This document shows positions 10,754 through 21,200 of a stretch of DNA of 64,000 bases, piece by piece. The notes beneath the pieces are model-generated. The model saw nothing but the letters and a program-made list of their open reading frames with translations. It did no database searches and was not told the origin of the DNA. Each line of letters opens with the position of its first letter. The stretch's first letter is position 1. Position numbers and translations under genes: made by a program. Where the stretch lies: the NCBI GenBank assembly GCA_963565915.1, contig OY751496.1, positions 2,914,001 through 2,978,000 of the forward strand, read 5' to 3'. The stretch is from Entoloma clypeatum. Its lineage: Eukaryota > Basidiomycota > Agaricomycetes > Agaricales > Entolomataceae.

Positions 10754-13700
10754 TCACTTAGAATCCCGGGTAGGTTTCGTAAGTGGAGTATAAGGCTCTT
10801 TAAACTCCATTCGGAGTAGAGCGCGGAATTTTTCAAATTCCTGGCGACCAAGTGGCTTGGTAAACATATCAGCCGGATTCTCTGTTCCCGGAACGAACCG
10901 TGGTTCGATCAATCCATCTTGAACTCTATCGCGTATAGCAAAGTGATGGATTGCTATATGTTTGGTTCTGCCTTCAGTGACTGGGTTCTGCGCATTGAAA
11001 ATCGCGCCTTGGTTATCTACATGGAACGGCATTTTAGTAATGTCCTGTAGTCCAAGCTCTTTGAAGAGATGAGTAACCCATTCGCATTCTCGCGAACATT
11101 CACTGGCAGCAATCATCTCCGCCTCAGTGGACGAATGTGCCACTGTCTTTTGCTTGCGACTTTTCCAAAGAACAAGTCCTCCTGCAAGCTTAAGGAAATA
11201 TCCCGATTGGGATTTTCTATCAGATGGGTCTGATGCCCAGTCTGAATCTGTCCATGCTTCAAAAGAAGCCTTGGATCGACCATCATAGACTATAGAGTAG
11301 TCTTGAGTACCGACAAGATATCTGATAATCCGTAGAGCGTACTTCTCATGCTCTTTGGAAGGGTTTGCAGACATTTGTGACATTTTTGCAACTGCAAAGG
11401 CAATGTCCGGTCTCGTTCCAATGGACAAGTACAACAACGATCCAATGATCATTTGGTACCTTGTTTTGAGTGTGGGATCCACCTCCCCCTCATTTGGTGC
11501 AGGGTAATAACCCTTTGGGAGTGGAGTGTCAGCAGCCTTTGCATTTTCTAAGCCAAAGCGCTTAATGATCTTCTTTAGGTATTCTGACTGATCGATTGTT
11601 ACGATCTGCTTTTCTGAATCTTGTCGTATCCTCATACGCAAGAATTCTTTAGCAATACCAAGATCACGACTTTCCCATTTATTTTTAAAGTCAGATTTTA
11701 TCTTGCGAACAAGATCTGGGTTTGATCCCATGAACAGGCCGTCATCAACATAGATCAAAGCGATTATCAAATCACCTGATTGTTTGTTGTGGTAAACAAA
11801 GACGCCTGAGTCAGTTCTACATCGAGTAAAACCTAGCTTCTCCATTGATGCATTGAGCGCGATCCACCACGCTCTTGCAGCCTGTTTTAGGCCATAGAGT
11901 GCTTTTAATAAACGGATGACCTTCCGTTCTTGGCCTTTGACAACAAAGCCTTCGGGTTGATTCATATAGATTTCCTCATCGAGCTCTCCATAGAGAAAAG
12001 CTGATTTGACATCTACTCCTTCAATCACCCATCCTTCAAGCGCAGCTACGGCGAAGAGGATTCGGATAGTCTCGAAACGTATCACAGGTGAGAAGATCTC
12101 ATCAAAATCGATACCCTCGATCTGTGAGAAACCCTTGGCAACGAGTCGTGCCTTCTTTCGTCCGTCAGTCTTGACGTCGAATACCCATCGATTTCTGATG
12201 GTTTTACGACCTTTAGGTAGGTCAACCAACTTAAAGACATTGCGCTTCCGGAGGGCTTCTAATTCCTCACGGCATGCTGCTTTCCATTCAAGCTTTTCCT
12301 TTTCAGGTAGCTTATTTATGTCCTTCATTTGCCAAGACTTTGGGTCTTGTGGAATTTCGTCATATGCAGGGATTGCTTTAGATAGCAAGTGCGCAAGCAT
12401 TTGTGACTGTCCTCCCCCTTCCCTAATATAGAGTAATTCCTCCATATCTATATCCGGATTCGGATTGGAATTGTTCTGATACATCTGAGGATCAGCGGAG
12501 CTAGTTGATGGAACAGCGCCAGATTGCTGGGGTCTGGTCTCCGATCGGGGATTATAGGTGTATCGCCGTGAATCCTCCTGAACGGTTCTGCTCCAATCAC
12601 GCTGATTTTGACGCAAGGCCTCAGCCGGGTTGTTCCCGTAAACATTTCCAGGACGCTGGGGTATAACCCGAGTACGACGAGGACGATCAGTCTGTGGACG
12701 ATAATCGCCTGGTAAGGTACGATCATCGTTTGGTGCATCTGTGCGCACACGTTTCCCTGGATTGCGAGTCCGGGGAACCCACTGCTGATTCTCAGCGGTG
12801 TCCTGTCTGTTCGTTCCATCAGAAGTCTGACTGGAACCTTCGGGAAGCTGACCAGTTTGGTCGCTATTTGTATCAGGGAGGTTATGATTGTCATCATGGT
12901 TTCCTGGATTAAACGGGTAACGTGAACCGCCAGGACCATGTGCATCATTGTTTTCCGAATGGAAATCGTCGGTTGGTAAAACAGACGGGCCATCATGTCC
13001 ATTTTCATCATCGTTTCCCATATCGTCTGATGTTGGATCATGGTATTGTGTTATCGAAGGTATTTTGTTCATTGTAGAACATTTTGGGAACAGCTGTTCA
13101 TCAAACATCGCTGTGACACCTATGAAGACTACGTTGTTTGGAATTCGCATAAACCGGTAACCTTTAGTTCCAGTTTTAAATCCGATGAAGATCATCAGCT
13201 CGGATTTAGCGGTGGTAGTACGAATTTCTTTTGGAAGAAAGACGTAAGCTCCACATCCAAAAACGTGTAGGTTCGACACATCAGGCTTTTCCTTTTTAAG
13301 GGACTCATACGGAGTAAGCCATCCATGTCTTTTCAATGGAGTTCGGTTATACAAGTGAAGTGCATGTTCTACCGCAAATTGAATCCATATTTCGGGTAGG
13401 CAAGCATCATGTAACATAGCAAGTGCTTTATCCATTAAAGTTCTGTTAAAACGTTCCGCTCGACCGTTTTGTTGTGGCTGGTGCGGCACAGTAACTTCAC
13501 CCTGGATTCCCATCTCACGCATATCTGCTTGGAAAGGGACAAACTCACCGCCGCCATCAAAACGCCAAGTTTTAATTGTCGTATTGAATTGGTTTTTAAC
13601 CATGGCATTAAAATCACGAAGTGCAGAGTGTGCATCGGATTTTAGTCTCAATAAAGAGATCCAGGCGTGTGATGTGTAGTCATCAACAAAGCTGATATAA

Positions 13701-15970
13701 TAATTATATTTGCCATAAGTCGCCTTCTTGAACTGCTTTAAATCCGAATGGATTAGCTCAAGAGGTGCTTTAGCGCGTGTCTGAGATGGTGGGAAAGATT
13801 TTGAAGGCATCTTTCCAAGAGCGCATCCTTTGCAGGGTCGCTCAGTGGACGGTCTGTCCACTCCATTAAAACCTTTGACATGTTTAGAAGCATGTCGTAG
13901 TACTTCATGTGAAGGGTGTCCGAATCGCTTGTGCCAGGTGTCATAATCAACAGATTGTGAGACACTAAGACTAACCAAGTGTATTCGTTCCTCTTTAATG
14001 ATCGTGGCATTTAGCCAATAAATCGATTCATTTGCCTTATGAGGATAACACATAAACAAAGGAAGACCTGAATTGGTCTTTAGCGCGATCGAACCAAATC
14101 GTCCGCTAATTTCATTTCCTTGTTTAAGGATCTCGCCTACAGATAAAAGACGAACGTCTAAATCTGGTATATAATAAACGGGTGATAGACGAGTTATTTT
14201 ATTTTGTTCTCGCCCGTTTTTCTTGATGGTGTGATTAATCAACACCGTTCCTTGTCCAAGGATCTGAATAGTGTGACCTTTCTGTGCAATTTGCACAGAT
14301 TGACGATCTTTTAATGGGGTATACTCAATGAAATCATTGATGTCATAGGTAAAGTGCAACGATGCACCTGAATCAAGAATCCAATTGGATTGATTCTGTT
14401 TCTTACATTCAGCACAATTCGCATAATGAGAATTTATTTGCGCTATAAGCGCGTGTACAGCAGGTGATAAAAATACATTGGACCGCCGTCCATTCACTCG
14501 TCTCCAAAGAGGCTTCTGTGAAGTATTTGTCAACCGCGCTGTATGTGCTGTTGAATGTGAAACATACCCCATGTCGTCGTTGTTTCCATCACCACGGGAA
14601 ACTTCATACTCCATATAGTCGTTGACGTATCCTTCATCATAATAGCCCCTTATAGTGGGGGCTATGTCTTCTGTATCCATCTCATCGGCCCAGCTGATTC
14701 TACTCGGTGTCTCTTCGAAAACCGGAATGCGGTGATTCCGGGGGTCCATTGTCGGAGGCGCTGAGAGCGGCCTTGACGTCGCAGCTTCATTACGTTGAAG
14801 TGCGGGGACATCGACGAGGCGAGTCAGATTCTGCGCTGTTGGAGGGACACCAATGCTGTTAGCCAGTGTGCGCGCTCCATCCAGGTCCGTGAAAGGGCCT
14901 GGGCCAGGAATATTACCAATCGCAAGCGATTGGTTGTTCCTGATCCTCCAATCGGTGGATGATGAGGGGTGCGGAGTGAAGATGGACCCATTTCCGTAAA
15001 TGACCGTGTTGGGTAAGGTCTGGATTGGAAGCTGCCCATCAGGGGCGCTATCCATGGCAGAGGAGGCAAAATGCGCCTTCTCTTTACCTTTCCAGGGTCC
15101 TTTGCCCTTGGTCTTCCCAGCGGAAGTCCCACGTCCCTTGCCTTTCCAGGGCTTGGAGTGCTGATGCGAATGCTGCTGGTTAGCAGCAAGTCCTTCCGAA
15201 GATCCCTGAGAGGGTCCAGTGCGAGGCTGGTACTTCGGGGGGTTGGGCCGAGCGCGTTTTACCGCAGAAATTTTATTCGCGTGAGCACCTCCTTGGGACT
15301 GTGGAGCGTGCGGGTTTTTACGGAAGTATTCCGAGCGTACTTGCTCGATTACTTTCCCGATCTCGAGTACCGTGGACTGATTGCCGCCAGGCGCCACATA
15401 GTGTACTGCATCAAAGAGGATGCTGTGCACAAGACCATCGTAGCCCTGAGGCAGTCCATTCAGGATCATCATGATCCGGACGAACTTGGGGATGTCTATA
15501 TGGTTATGCTCGAGTCGTTGGAAAAGGGTCTGCATCTTATCGATGCCAGATAAAGGATCGGCGGGAGAGAGAGAAGTGCGGAGGAGTTGCTGGAAATCAG
15601 CAAAGACGGTGGACGGACCGACCGTGGACAGTTTCGTGGCGATCAGGTCCCACATCTCCTTGGAGGTTTTAGCTCCCTTGATGTGATGGACGAGAGAGTC
15701 CGAAATGGACATCTGGATTAGGCCTTGGGCCTGATCGTCCTGTTCATGCCAAGTGTTTAACTTGTCTTGGAAGTCTGTCTCTTTGGGATCAGCCGGGAAC
15801 TTTTTGTCGCCGGTGACGATCCTCCACACTTTAGCTGCCTTAAGGTAGGCGCTCATCTTCTCCTGATAGACGGAGAAGTTGGTGGTGGTGAGTTTGGGAA
15901 CGGAAGAGGCGAGGTCGAGTTTAGAGTTTGAAGACATGATGATGCTGTGAAACATAAATAGAATCAGCAT
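10754..15970 (-). CDS. Copia-1 gag-pol polyprotein
   Basis: One uninterrupted frame of 1738 codons; the second Met (at 15937, MSSNSKLDL) is the likelier start. The N-terminal copia-type Gag has no CCHC knuckle but a basic Gly/Lys-rich tail (KGKGRG). Protease motif DSGASLHF lies near residue 530. The integrase zinc finger (WHKRFGH ... CKGC) lies at about 677-715, followed by the catalytic region with HSD near 742, FDGGGEF near 805 and QNGRAERF near 833. Reverse transcriptase follows, with YVDD near 1405. RNase H has TDSDWASD near 1577 and SSTEAE near 1615. Every catalytic motif is present, so the protein looks functional. It makes the enzymes and particle protein for retrotransposition. Confidence 0.95.
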   Translation of the reverse strand: MLILFMFHSIIMSSNSKLDLASSVPKLTTTNFSVYQEKMSAYLKAAKVWRIVTGDKKFPADPKETDFQDKLNTWHEQDDQAQGLIQMSISDSLVHHIKGAKTSKEMWDLIATKLSTVGPSTVFADFQQLLRTSLSPADPLSGIDKMQTLFQRLEHNHIDIPKFVRIMMILNGLPQGYDGLVHSILFDAVHYVAPGGNQSTVLEIGKVIEQVRSEYFRKNPHAPQSQGGAHANKISAVKRARPNPPKYQPRTGPSQGSSEGLAANQQHSHQHSKPWKGKGRGTSAGKTKGKGPWKGKEKAHFASSAMDSAPDGQLPIQTLPNTVIYGNGSIFTPHPSSSTDWRIRNNQSLAIGNIPGPGPFTDLDGARTLANSIGVPPTAQNLTRLVDVPALQRNEAATSRPLSAPPTMDPRNHRIPVFEETPSRISWADEMDTEDIAPTIRGYYDEGYVNDYMEYEVSRGDGNNDDMGYVSHSTAHTARLTNTSQKPLWRRVNGRRSNVFLSPAVHALIAQINSHYANCAECKKQNQSNWILDSGASLHFTYDINDFIEYTPLKDRQSVQIAQKGHTIQILGQGTVLINHTIKKNGREQNKITRLSPVYYIPDLDVRLLSVGEILKQGNEISGRFGSIALKTNSGLPLFMCYPHKANESIYWLNATIIKEERIHLVSLSVSQSVDYDTWHKRFGHPSHEVLRHASKHVKGFNGVDRPSTERPCKGCALGKMPSKSFPPSQTRAKAPLELIHSDLKQFKKATYGKYNYYISFVDDYTSHAWISLLRLKSDAHSALRDFNAMVKNQFNTTIKTWRFDGGGEFVPFQADMREMGIQGEVTVPHQPQQNGRAERFNRTLMDKALAMLHDACLPEIWIQFAVEHALHLYNRTPLKRHGWLTPYESLKKEKPDVSNLHVFGCGAYVFLPKEIRTTTAKSELMIFIGFKTGTKGYRFMRIPNNVVFIGVTAMFDEQLFPKCSTMNKIPSITQYHDPTSDDMGNDDENGHDGPSVLPTDDFHSENNDAHGPGGSRYPFNPGNHDDNHNLPDTNSDQTGQLPEGSSQTSDGTNRQDTAENQQWVPRTRNPGKRVRTDAPNDDRTLPGDYRPQTDRPRRTRVIPQRPGNVYGNNPAEALRQNQRDWSRTVQEDSRRYTYNPRSETRPQQSGAVPSTSSADPQMYQNNSNPNPDIDMEELLYIREGGGQSQMLAHLLSKAIPAYDEIPQDPKSWQMKDINKLPEKEKLEWKAACREELEALRKRNVFKLVDLPKGRKTIRNRWVFDVKTDGRKKARLVAKGFSQIEGIDFDEIFSPVIRFETIRILFAVAALEGWVIEGVDVKSAFLYGELDEEIYMNQPEGFVVKGQERKVIRLLKALYGLKQAARAWWIALNASMEKLGFTRCRTDSGVFVYHNKQSGDLIIALIYVDDGLFMGSNPDLVRKIKSDFKNKWESRDLGIAKEFLRMRIRQDSEKQIVTIDQSEYLKKIIKRFGLENAKAADTPLPKGYYPAPNEGEVDPTLKTRYQMIIGSLLYLSIGTRPDIAFAVAKMSQMSANPSKEHEKYALRIIRYLVGTQDYSIVYDGRSKASFEAWTDSDWASDPSDRKSQSGYFLKLAGGLVLWKSRKQKTVAHSSTEAEMIAASECSRECEWVTHLFKELGLQDITKMPFHVDNQGAIFNAQNPVTEGRTKHIAIHHFAIRDRVQDGLIEPRFVPGTENPADMFTKPLGRQEFEKFRALLRMEFKEPYTPLTKPTRDSK

Positions 15971-16027
15971 ATGTTTTTTCGAAAAAGCGCATCAGAAAAA
16001 TAAATAGACGAGCTGCCTTGTCGGTCA

Positions 16028-16852
16028 TCATTCTTCGTCCCCTGTTTGGTCTAGTGGTAGCATATGAAATGCCATCACTAGTTCTACCCAATCGTCATGT
16101 GCACCCTGAGTGCTGTGTTGCCCACAGGTGCAAGATCCTCCCTGAATAGGGAGCATGACTTCATTCGCTCTGTTCGCCGCCTCAATTAAGGGGTCATTAT
16201 CCGGCAACCGAATTTGTCGGGCCGGAGGCGAAAGAGGAGGTGCGCCGTGTGCTTCAGGGATGGTCCCATCATCAACATACACGGGCGGAGGATCCGTAGG
16301 ATCTCCATCTTGGGTAGGTACCGCAACAGGTACCTCAGTACGGCGATTACGCCGTCTGCGGTTCAAAGCTCGAGTCCTTGCTCCTCCTGCATCACACGTA
16401 GTACACGAGTAGTCAAAGGTAGTGTTGTCTATGCAATGCCTCGGGCAATGCTGACTGTCAACAACGAGTTGTCGACACACTCCGCAACGAGCAACGATGC
16501 GTCCATTGTCATCAAGACCTGAAGGGACTGAGCCCTGTGCCGTTGGCACCATATGGACTTGCTCTCGTGATACGATCATTGTAATAGGAATTCTCTCAAG
16601 CAATCGATCAAGAATGGCCCATTGAAAGGTACATTCAATACCTCGAATGCTGCGAGGTTCACCGTCGAGCTCGATGTATTCGATGCTGAGGAAGCCAGTC
16701 TCCAGGCCAGTATACAAAGCGGATGCTGCCAATAGTAGCGCAAATGCTAGGATACTGAGAGCGTGCGGCGCTAGGGCCGGGGCCCATAACCTAATGAAAT
16801 ACCCGACGTAGGCAGCCCAAAGGGCGCTCAAGACGTATCGGTATGAAGGCAT
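16028..16852 (-). CDS. Copia-1 leader ORF: membrane and Cys-cluster protein upstream of gag
   Basis: An intact 274-codon frame sits between the 5' LTR and gag-pol. Its ATG (16852) lies 61 nt inside the LTR, downstream of the TATA box at about 16979-16986. It would therefore be the first sizeable ORF on the genomic RNA, and its codons run straight through the primer-binding site. Residues about 7-60 are hydrophobic with one or two probable membrane spans (SILAFALLLAASALYTGL). The middle has Cys pairs (CGVCRQL, CPRHC, CTTCD) and the end CTCG, suggesting metal binding. A basic RRRRNRR patch and a Pro-rich stretch follow. I recognise no family. Known envelope-like ORFs of LTR elements lie 3' of pol, so the position is unusual. 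Gag-pol translation would need reinitiation, splicing or a second promoter. Confidence 0.6.
   Translation of the reverse strand: MPSYRYVLSALWAAYVGYFIRLWAPALAPHALSILAFALLLAASALYTGLETGFLSIEYIELDGEPRSIRGIECTFQWAILDRLLERIPITMIVSREQVHMVPTAQGSVPSGLDDNGRIVARCGVCRQLVVDSQHCPRHCIDNTTFDYSCTTCDAGGARTRALNRRRRNRRTEVPVAVPTQDGDPTDPPPVYVDDGTIPEAHGAPPLSPPARQIRLPDNDPLIEAANRANEVMLPIQGGSCTCGQHSTQGAHDDWVELVMAFHMLPLDQTGDEE
16777..16791 (-). promoter_or_regulatory. Copia-1 primer-binding site (half-tRNA type)
   Basis: Directly next to the 5' LTR the minus strand reads GGTTATGGGCCCCGG. This is complementary to the anticodon arm of initiator tRNA-Met, the internal priming site used by Drosophila copia. Copia-2 and Copia-3 carry the same GGTTATGGGC. 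Confidence 0.75.
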
Positions 16853-17140
16853 AGTGGAAGCTCTACTGACCTGGTTAAGAGTAACTATAGAGAATCTAGA
16901 AGCTATACTAGCTGGTTAGTTAACTCAGAGAACTGGGGTGTTCAAGAAGTTAGGATTCATCGTACTAAATACATGGGTATTTATACTAATCCAATATGCG
17001 CACGGACCATTGTACAAACAATGTATAAACAAGTCATGCGTCCGTGGTTGTACCATAAACTCACATATATGGTAATAGTGACTTATAGTCACTTCCTGTG
17101 ACAAGCACATGGTGCGACATATCTGGCGATATGTTCAACA
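16792..17140 (-). repeat. Copia-1 5' LTR
   Basis: Same length and, as far as I can see, same sequence as the copy at 10398-10746. It holds the TATAAATA promoter box (about 16979-16986) and, near its inner end, the start codon of the leader ORF. Confidence 0.92.
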
Positions 17141-17217
17141 AGTTGCGCTGATGTGACTGTTCTGACTTGACTGATCCGACCCACAGTCAATGTGACTTGC
17201 ACAACACTGGAACTGGG

Positions 17218-17483
17218 GGGTGGTGGTGGTGGTGGCGAGGCGCTGCCAGCCTCCGAGGGTGTCGCTCCTGGGGGACTCATCAGCAAATCAGACATGTGCT
17301 ACAGAGTGCTACATAGCGCTCTGTAGCATACATCCCTGAGAATGTAGTGCCCTATAGTGCCCATAGCAGCCATAGCACATGTCTGATTTGCTGATGGAGG
17401 CATTCCAGTGAGGTCGTCGATAGGAGAGTCGAGGAGGAAGACACAAAGGGACTGGGGATGGAGGAAGGGCAGTGGATCAAAGT
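17218..17483 (-). pseudogene. Middle fragment of the disrupted proline-rich membrane-protein gene
   Basis: Beyond the hAT element the coding sequence continues (the part equivalent to GATPSEAGSAS and CVFLLDSPIDDLTG of the copies at 31-36 kb). It is interrupted by a 120-bp element at 17276-17395. Homology ends at the (GTT)n tract near 17484, where a SINE-like repeat begins. The N-terminal exon of this locus is not found nearby. Confidence 0.7.
17276..17395. mobile_element. 120-bp inverted-repeat element (MITE-like)
   Basis: Terminal inverted repeats of about 23 bp (CATCAGCAAATCAGACATG and its complement) flank a short core that also folds (GCTACAGAG ... CTCTGTAGC). Comparison with the uninterrupted gene copies shows a clean insertion with a probable 3-bp duplication GGA at 17273-17275 and 17396-17398. 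No coding capacity; superfamily not assigned. Confidence 0.8.
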
Positions 17484-17634
17484 GTTGTTGTTGTTGTTGT
17501 GGTGGTGCGTAGGTGTGTGCAGGCTCAATGAATGGCTGGCGTCGTGCAAGGCAAAAATCAGACGTTTCCGACGATTGAACCTGGTTCGAACCCGAACCGA
17601 ATTTGGACCGGACCTGACCGTGGCCAGTCTACAT
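17484..17634 (-). repeat. SINE-like repeat with (CAA)n tail
   Basis: The same roughly 150-bp unit occurs in the other orientation at 34729-34882. It contains GGTTCGAACC, which matches a polymerase III B box, and ends in a (CAA)n tract when read on the minus strand (GTT repeats at 17484-17500). The insertion breaks the membrane-protein gene. A SINE is a reasonable reading, but I did not find a convincing A box. Confidence 0.45.
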
Positions 17635-17841
17635 TAGAGTATGTTTGCAACTCATTTCCAGGGAGATTTTGAGAGATCTGATTGGCTGGTGATCCTCAGT
17701 AAAAAGGCCGGGTAGGCAAAATTTGGGCAAAATGCAGGTGAGAAGGTTTTGATGCATGTAAATTTTCGAAAAACAGCAGAATCCGCACGGATCTGCACTC
17801 ACGTGACAATTTACCTGCAATTCGCCCACTGTCATGAGGAC

Positions 17842-18151
17842 TGTTGAAGTTCCACCTGGGCGCTAGCCACAGGTGTACTGAGCAACATAGCTACAGTGGA
17901 AGTACTCTACGATACCGCTATGGTCACTTACATGGTTTGGAGGGGGTAAGGCTAGTGAGAGCGGTTGAGGCTGGTGAGAGCGATGGAGCTGGTTAAGAGT
18001 CAAGAGACAACTTGTTGATATTAACAGTTTCCTGGTCTTATATACCGTACTACTGTTTGTACCAACCAAATAAGTATGTAATCGAAGATGTGTAAAGGTC
18101 ACGTGATATAATCTAATCTAATCTAATCTATGTGATGGAAAAGTTTCAACA
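17842..18151 (-). repeat. Copia-2 3' LTR
   Basis: TGTTGAAACTTTTCC...GAACTTCAACA on the minus strand. A TATATAAG box lies near 18036-18045, and (GATTA)n pentamers occur near 18110-18130. The polypurine tract ATGGGGGGG abuts it at 18152-18160. Confidence 0.95.
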
Positions 18152-18216
18152 CCCCCCCATATTTAGTACATACTTCTAAATACATCTTACTTTTTCCCAT
18201 ATAGGTACTCTTTCGT

Positions 18217-21200
18217 CTAGTTTTTAAGTAATCCAAAGTACGGGATAAACTTGCTAAAGAGGACTTTCCCCAGATTCTTAGTTAAAAGGTCTGCAGGGTT
18301 ATTCACTCCTTCGATGAATTCGACCGTAATGATGCCTTCAGATACTTTTTCTCTGACGAAGTGGAATCGCACGTCAATGTGCTTGGACCGCTTTTCAGTT
18401 ACAGGGTTGGATGCGATAAAGACGGAGCCATTGTTATCTCCATAGATCGGGACTGATCCGATCTGCATCCCAAGTTCGGCAAGCATGCTTCTAAGCCATG
18501 TCACTGCGCGACTGCAATCTGATAGCGCCATGTATTCTGCTTCCGTGGAAGAGAGGGCAATGGTTTTTTGCGCCGATGAAACCCATGTTACTGCTCCAGA
18601 TGCCAGCGATACAAAGTAACCAGTGGTGGACTTCCTGGTGTTTTCGTCTGACGCCCAATCGGAGTCTGTGAATGCGTAGATTCCTTTCCCAGAATCACCA
18701 TCGTACATGATCGCGTAATTTTTTGTCGCCTTCAAATACCTGCAAATATCCCTTGCCACTTCTAAATGGCGTTTGGTAGGGTTTGCGGAGAATTGGGACA
18801 TTTTGATTACGGCGAAACAAATGTCGGGTCTTGTCCCGATCATTAAGTACAATAGTGACCCGATGACGGATTGGTACTTGGATCTGAGTTCCGCATTGGG
18901 TTCATCTTCAGACTTCATGGGTTTGTAGCCCGTCGGGAGTGGGGTATGGGTGGCATTAGATTCGCTCATCCCCATGCGTGCGAGAATTTTCTCAAGGTAG
19001 GGTACTTGATCAATGAAGATCTGCTTCCCACGTTGCCTTATTTGGATAGAGAGAAATTCTTTTGGTTCCCCATCAGGGACTAGGTGGCCTAGATCCCTAC
19101 ATTCCCATGTTGTCATGAAGGCCTTCTTCTTTTCCAGCGTGTATTCCCGGTTTGTGCCGAGAAAAGCAGAGTCATCGACATAAATGACGGCGATCACAGT
19201 TTCCCCTTTGGTACTTGTGTGAATGAAAACTCCCGCATCGGAGTGAAGCCGGGCAAAGCCGAGCTTTTTCATGGAGGAATCGAGTTCCCTCCACCAGGCT
19301 AATGCGGCCTGCTTGAGTCCGTATAGGGCTTTGTATAGTCGGTACACGAGGTTTTCTTTCCCTTTTACTATGTAGCCCTCAGGTTGTCGCATGTAAATTA
19401 CCTCACGGAGTGTTCCATAGAGGAAGGCTGCTGAGACGTCCAAGAGTGTCATGAACCACCCTTCAAGGGCTGTCAATGCCAGAATCAATCGGACTGTCTC
19501 GTATCTCACTACTGGTGAGAAGATCTGATCGAAGTCAATCCCTTCTACCTGAGAGAAACCTTTTGCAACAAGGCGCGCTTTCAAACGCCCGTCGGATTTT
19601 TCGTTGTAAACCCATTTGTTCCTTAGAGCTTTCCTCCCTGTAGGTAGGGGTACTAACTCCGTGATCACCCCGCGGCTTTTGAGCATGTCTAGCTCTTTTC
19701 GTTCTGCCGCATACCAATCTTCTTTGTTCGGAAGAGAGTATATGTCTTTGTGTGACATTTCGATGATGCCTACTTGGATGGAGATTGCCTCCATTAGGAG
19801 ATCGTTCATCCATGCCGTTTGACCGCCCAGTCTGCGTCTTCGATCCATTTTTTCAAGATCAGAAGCAGGGGTGTCTTCCCCATAGATGCTGTCTGGCATT
19901 CTCCGAACTCGTCGTTCCCTGATCGGTCGATCTGGTACTTGCTCGGGCTCTGGAGTGGGTACTCGTGGCTCGTCATCGGGTTCGCTACGCGGCAAATCAT
20001 CGTCTGATTCAGGGTGATCCTGTCCAGTGGGAACAGGGTCGTGAGGTTTTTCGTAATGACTGTCATTGTCATCGTTTCCGGGGATGAGGTCCTCAAACTC
20101 ATCAGCCGGTTCTGGGTTTTCCATTTCTGGATGGTTCTCTGGCAAAGGGTCGATGTGGCATCTAGGGTACTTGCTTTCATCAAAGATAGCTTTCCCACCC
20201 ATGAAAATTGTATTAGTCTCAGGATCCATGAAACGGTATCCTTTGACCCCTGGCTTTGATCCGAGATAAATCATCAATCGAGATCTAGACTCCAGGGAAT
20301 TTCTACGTTTTTCTTTTGGGATATACACATATGCCTGACATCCGAAGACTCTGATGCTTGACATATCGGGGATCTCATTGGTCACCCTGAAGTAAGGGGT
20401 ATTCCATTCGAGACGCTGCATGGGGGTTCTGTTGTAGAGAAAAGCTGCATGTTCCAAACAGAATTCCCACCACATAGGTGGTAAGCACGCGTCGAAGCGC
20501 AAGGCCTGAGATTTCTCCCACAGGGTTCGATTTATCCGTTCTGCTCGACCGTTCTGCTGGTGCTGATACGGGAGCGTGACGTCGATCAGAATTCCATGAT
20601 CGGCAAGTACATCCTTGTATTCGTTAAATTCTCCACCTCCATCAACTCGCCATTTCTTAGGAGTGGCTGCGAATTGATTCTGGATCATCGCAAGGAATTG
20701 TCGTAGTGCTATGACAGCATCCGACTTCTTCCTAAGCAAGACGACCCAGACGTGGGATGAAAAATCGTCCAAAAACGTAAGGAAATATTTATATTTGTGG
20801 TATGATGCCGTGGATATTTGTTTAAGATCGGAATGGATCAGATCAAAGGTTTTTGTTGCCCTTGTTATCGAATTTGGATATGACTGATTTGGCATTTTCC
20901 CTTTGAGGCAACCTGTGCAACTTTCCTGTGATTTCTCACGTACTAGTGTTTCAGGTACCCCTTTGGTACTGGTGGGAATCTTTCGGAGTGCTTGATCATT
21001 TGGGTGACCAAGGCGCTTGTGCCATGTTTCAACAGTGATTTCGCTCGAGATCGCATGGATCTGGTCATAGCGTATTTCAGTGTCTAACCAGTAAATGGTT
21101 TGACCAAGGATGTGGGGCGAAAACTGGATTTTGCTCAGCCCTTTGGAGATGTTAATTTCTCCACAAGTCCCGTCTACTTTGTAACCATGGTTAAGGAAGA

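Larger units (their letters stand above)
10398..17140 (-). mobile_element. Copia-1: full-length Ty1/copia LTR retrotransposon
   Basis: The element is 6743 bp with 349-bp LTRs at both ends and a 5-bp target duplication AGTTG at 10393-10397 and 17141-17145. The domain order is GAG, protease, integrase, reverse transcriptase, RNase H, which defines copia. The LTRs show no difference that I could find and gag-pol is one intact frame, so the insertion is recent. It sits inside the hAT element. An extra ORF lies between the 5' LTR and gag. Confidence 0.95.
9582..17209. mobile_element. hAT-type non-autonomous transposon, split by Copia-1
   Basis: The ends are CAGGCTTGTCATGAC on the left and, read inward from the right, CAGTGTTGTGCAAGTC, matching the CAG-TTGT style of hAT termini. 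Perfect 8-bp target duplications GAACTGGG lie at 9574-9581 and 17210-17217, the hAT hallmark. The undisturbed target is visible in the paralogous gene copies near 31508 and 35886. Without Copia-1 and its 5-bp duplication the element is about 880 bp. Both subterminal regions are full of GACT/AGTC motifs, as expected of hAT transposase binding zones. No transposase is recognisable; a minus-strand open frame at 9804-10340 is unassigned. Confidence 0.85.

Noticed and set aside
15071..15553. 160-codon plus-strand frame inside Copia-1
   Set aside because: Antisense shadow of the Gag coding region, no motif.
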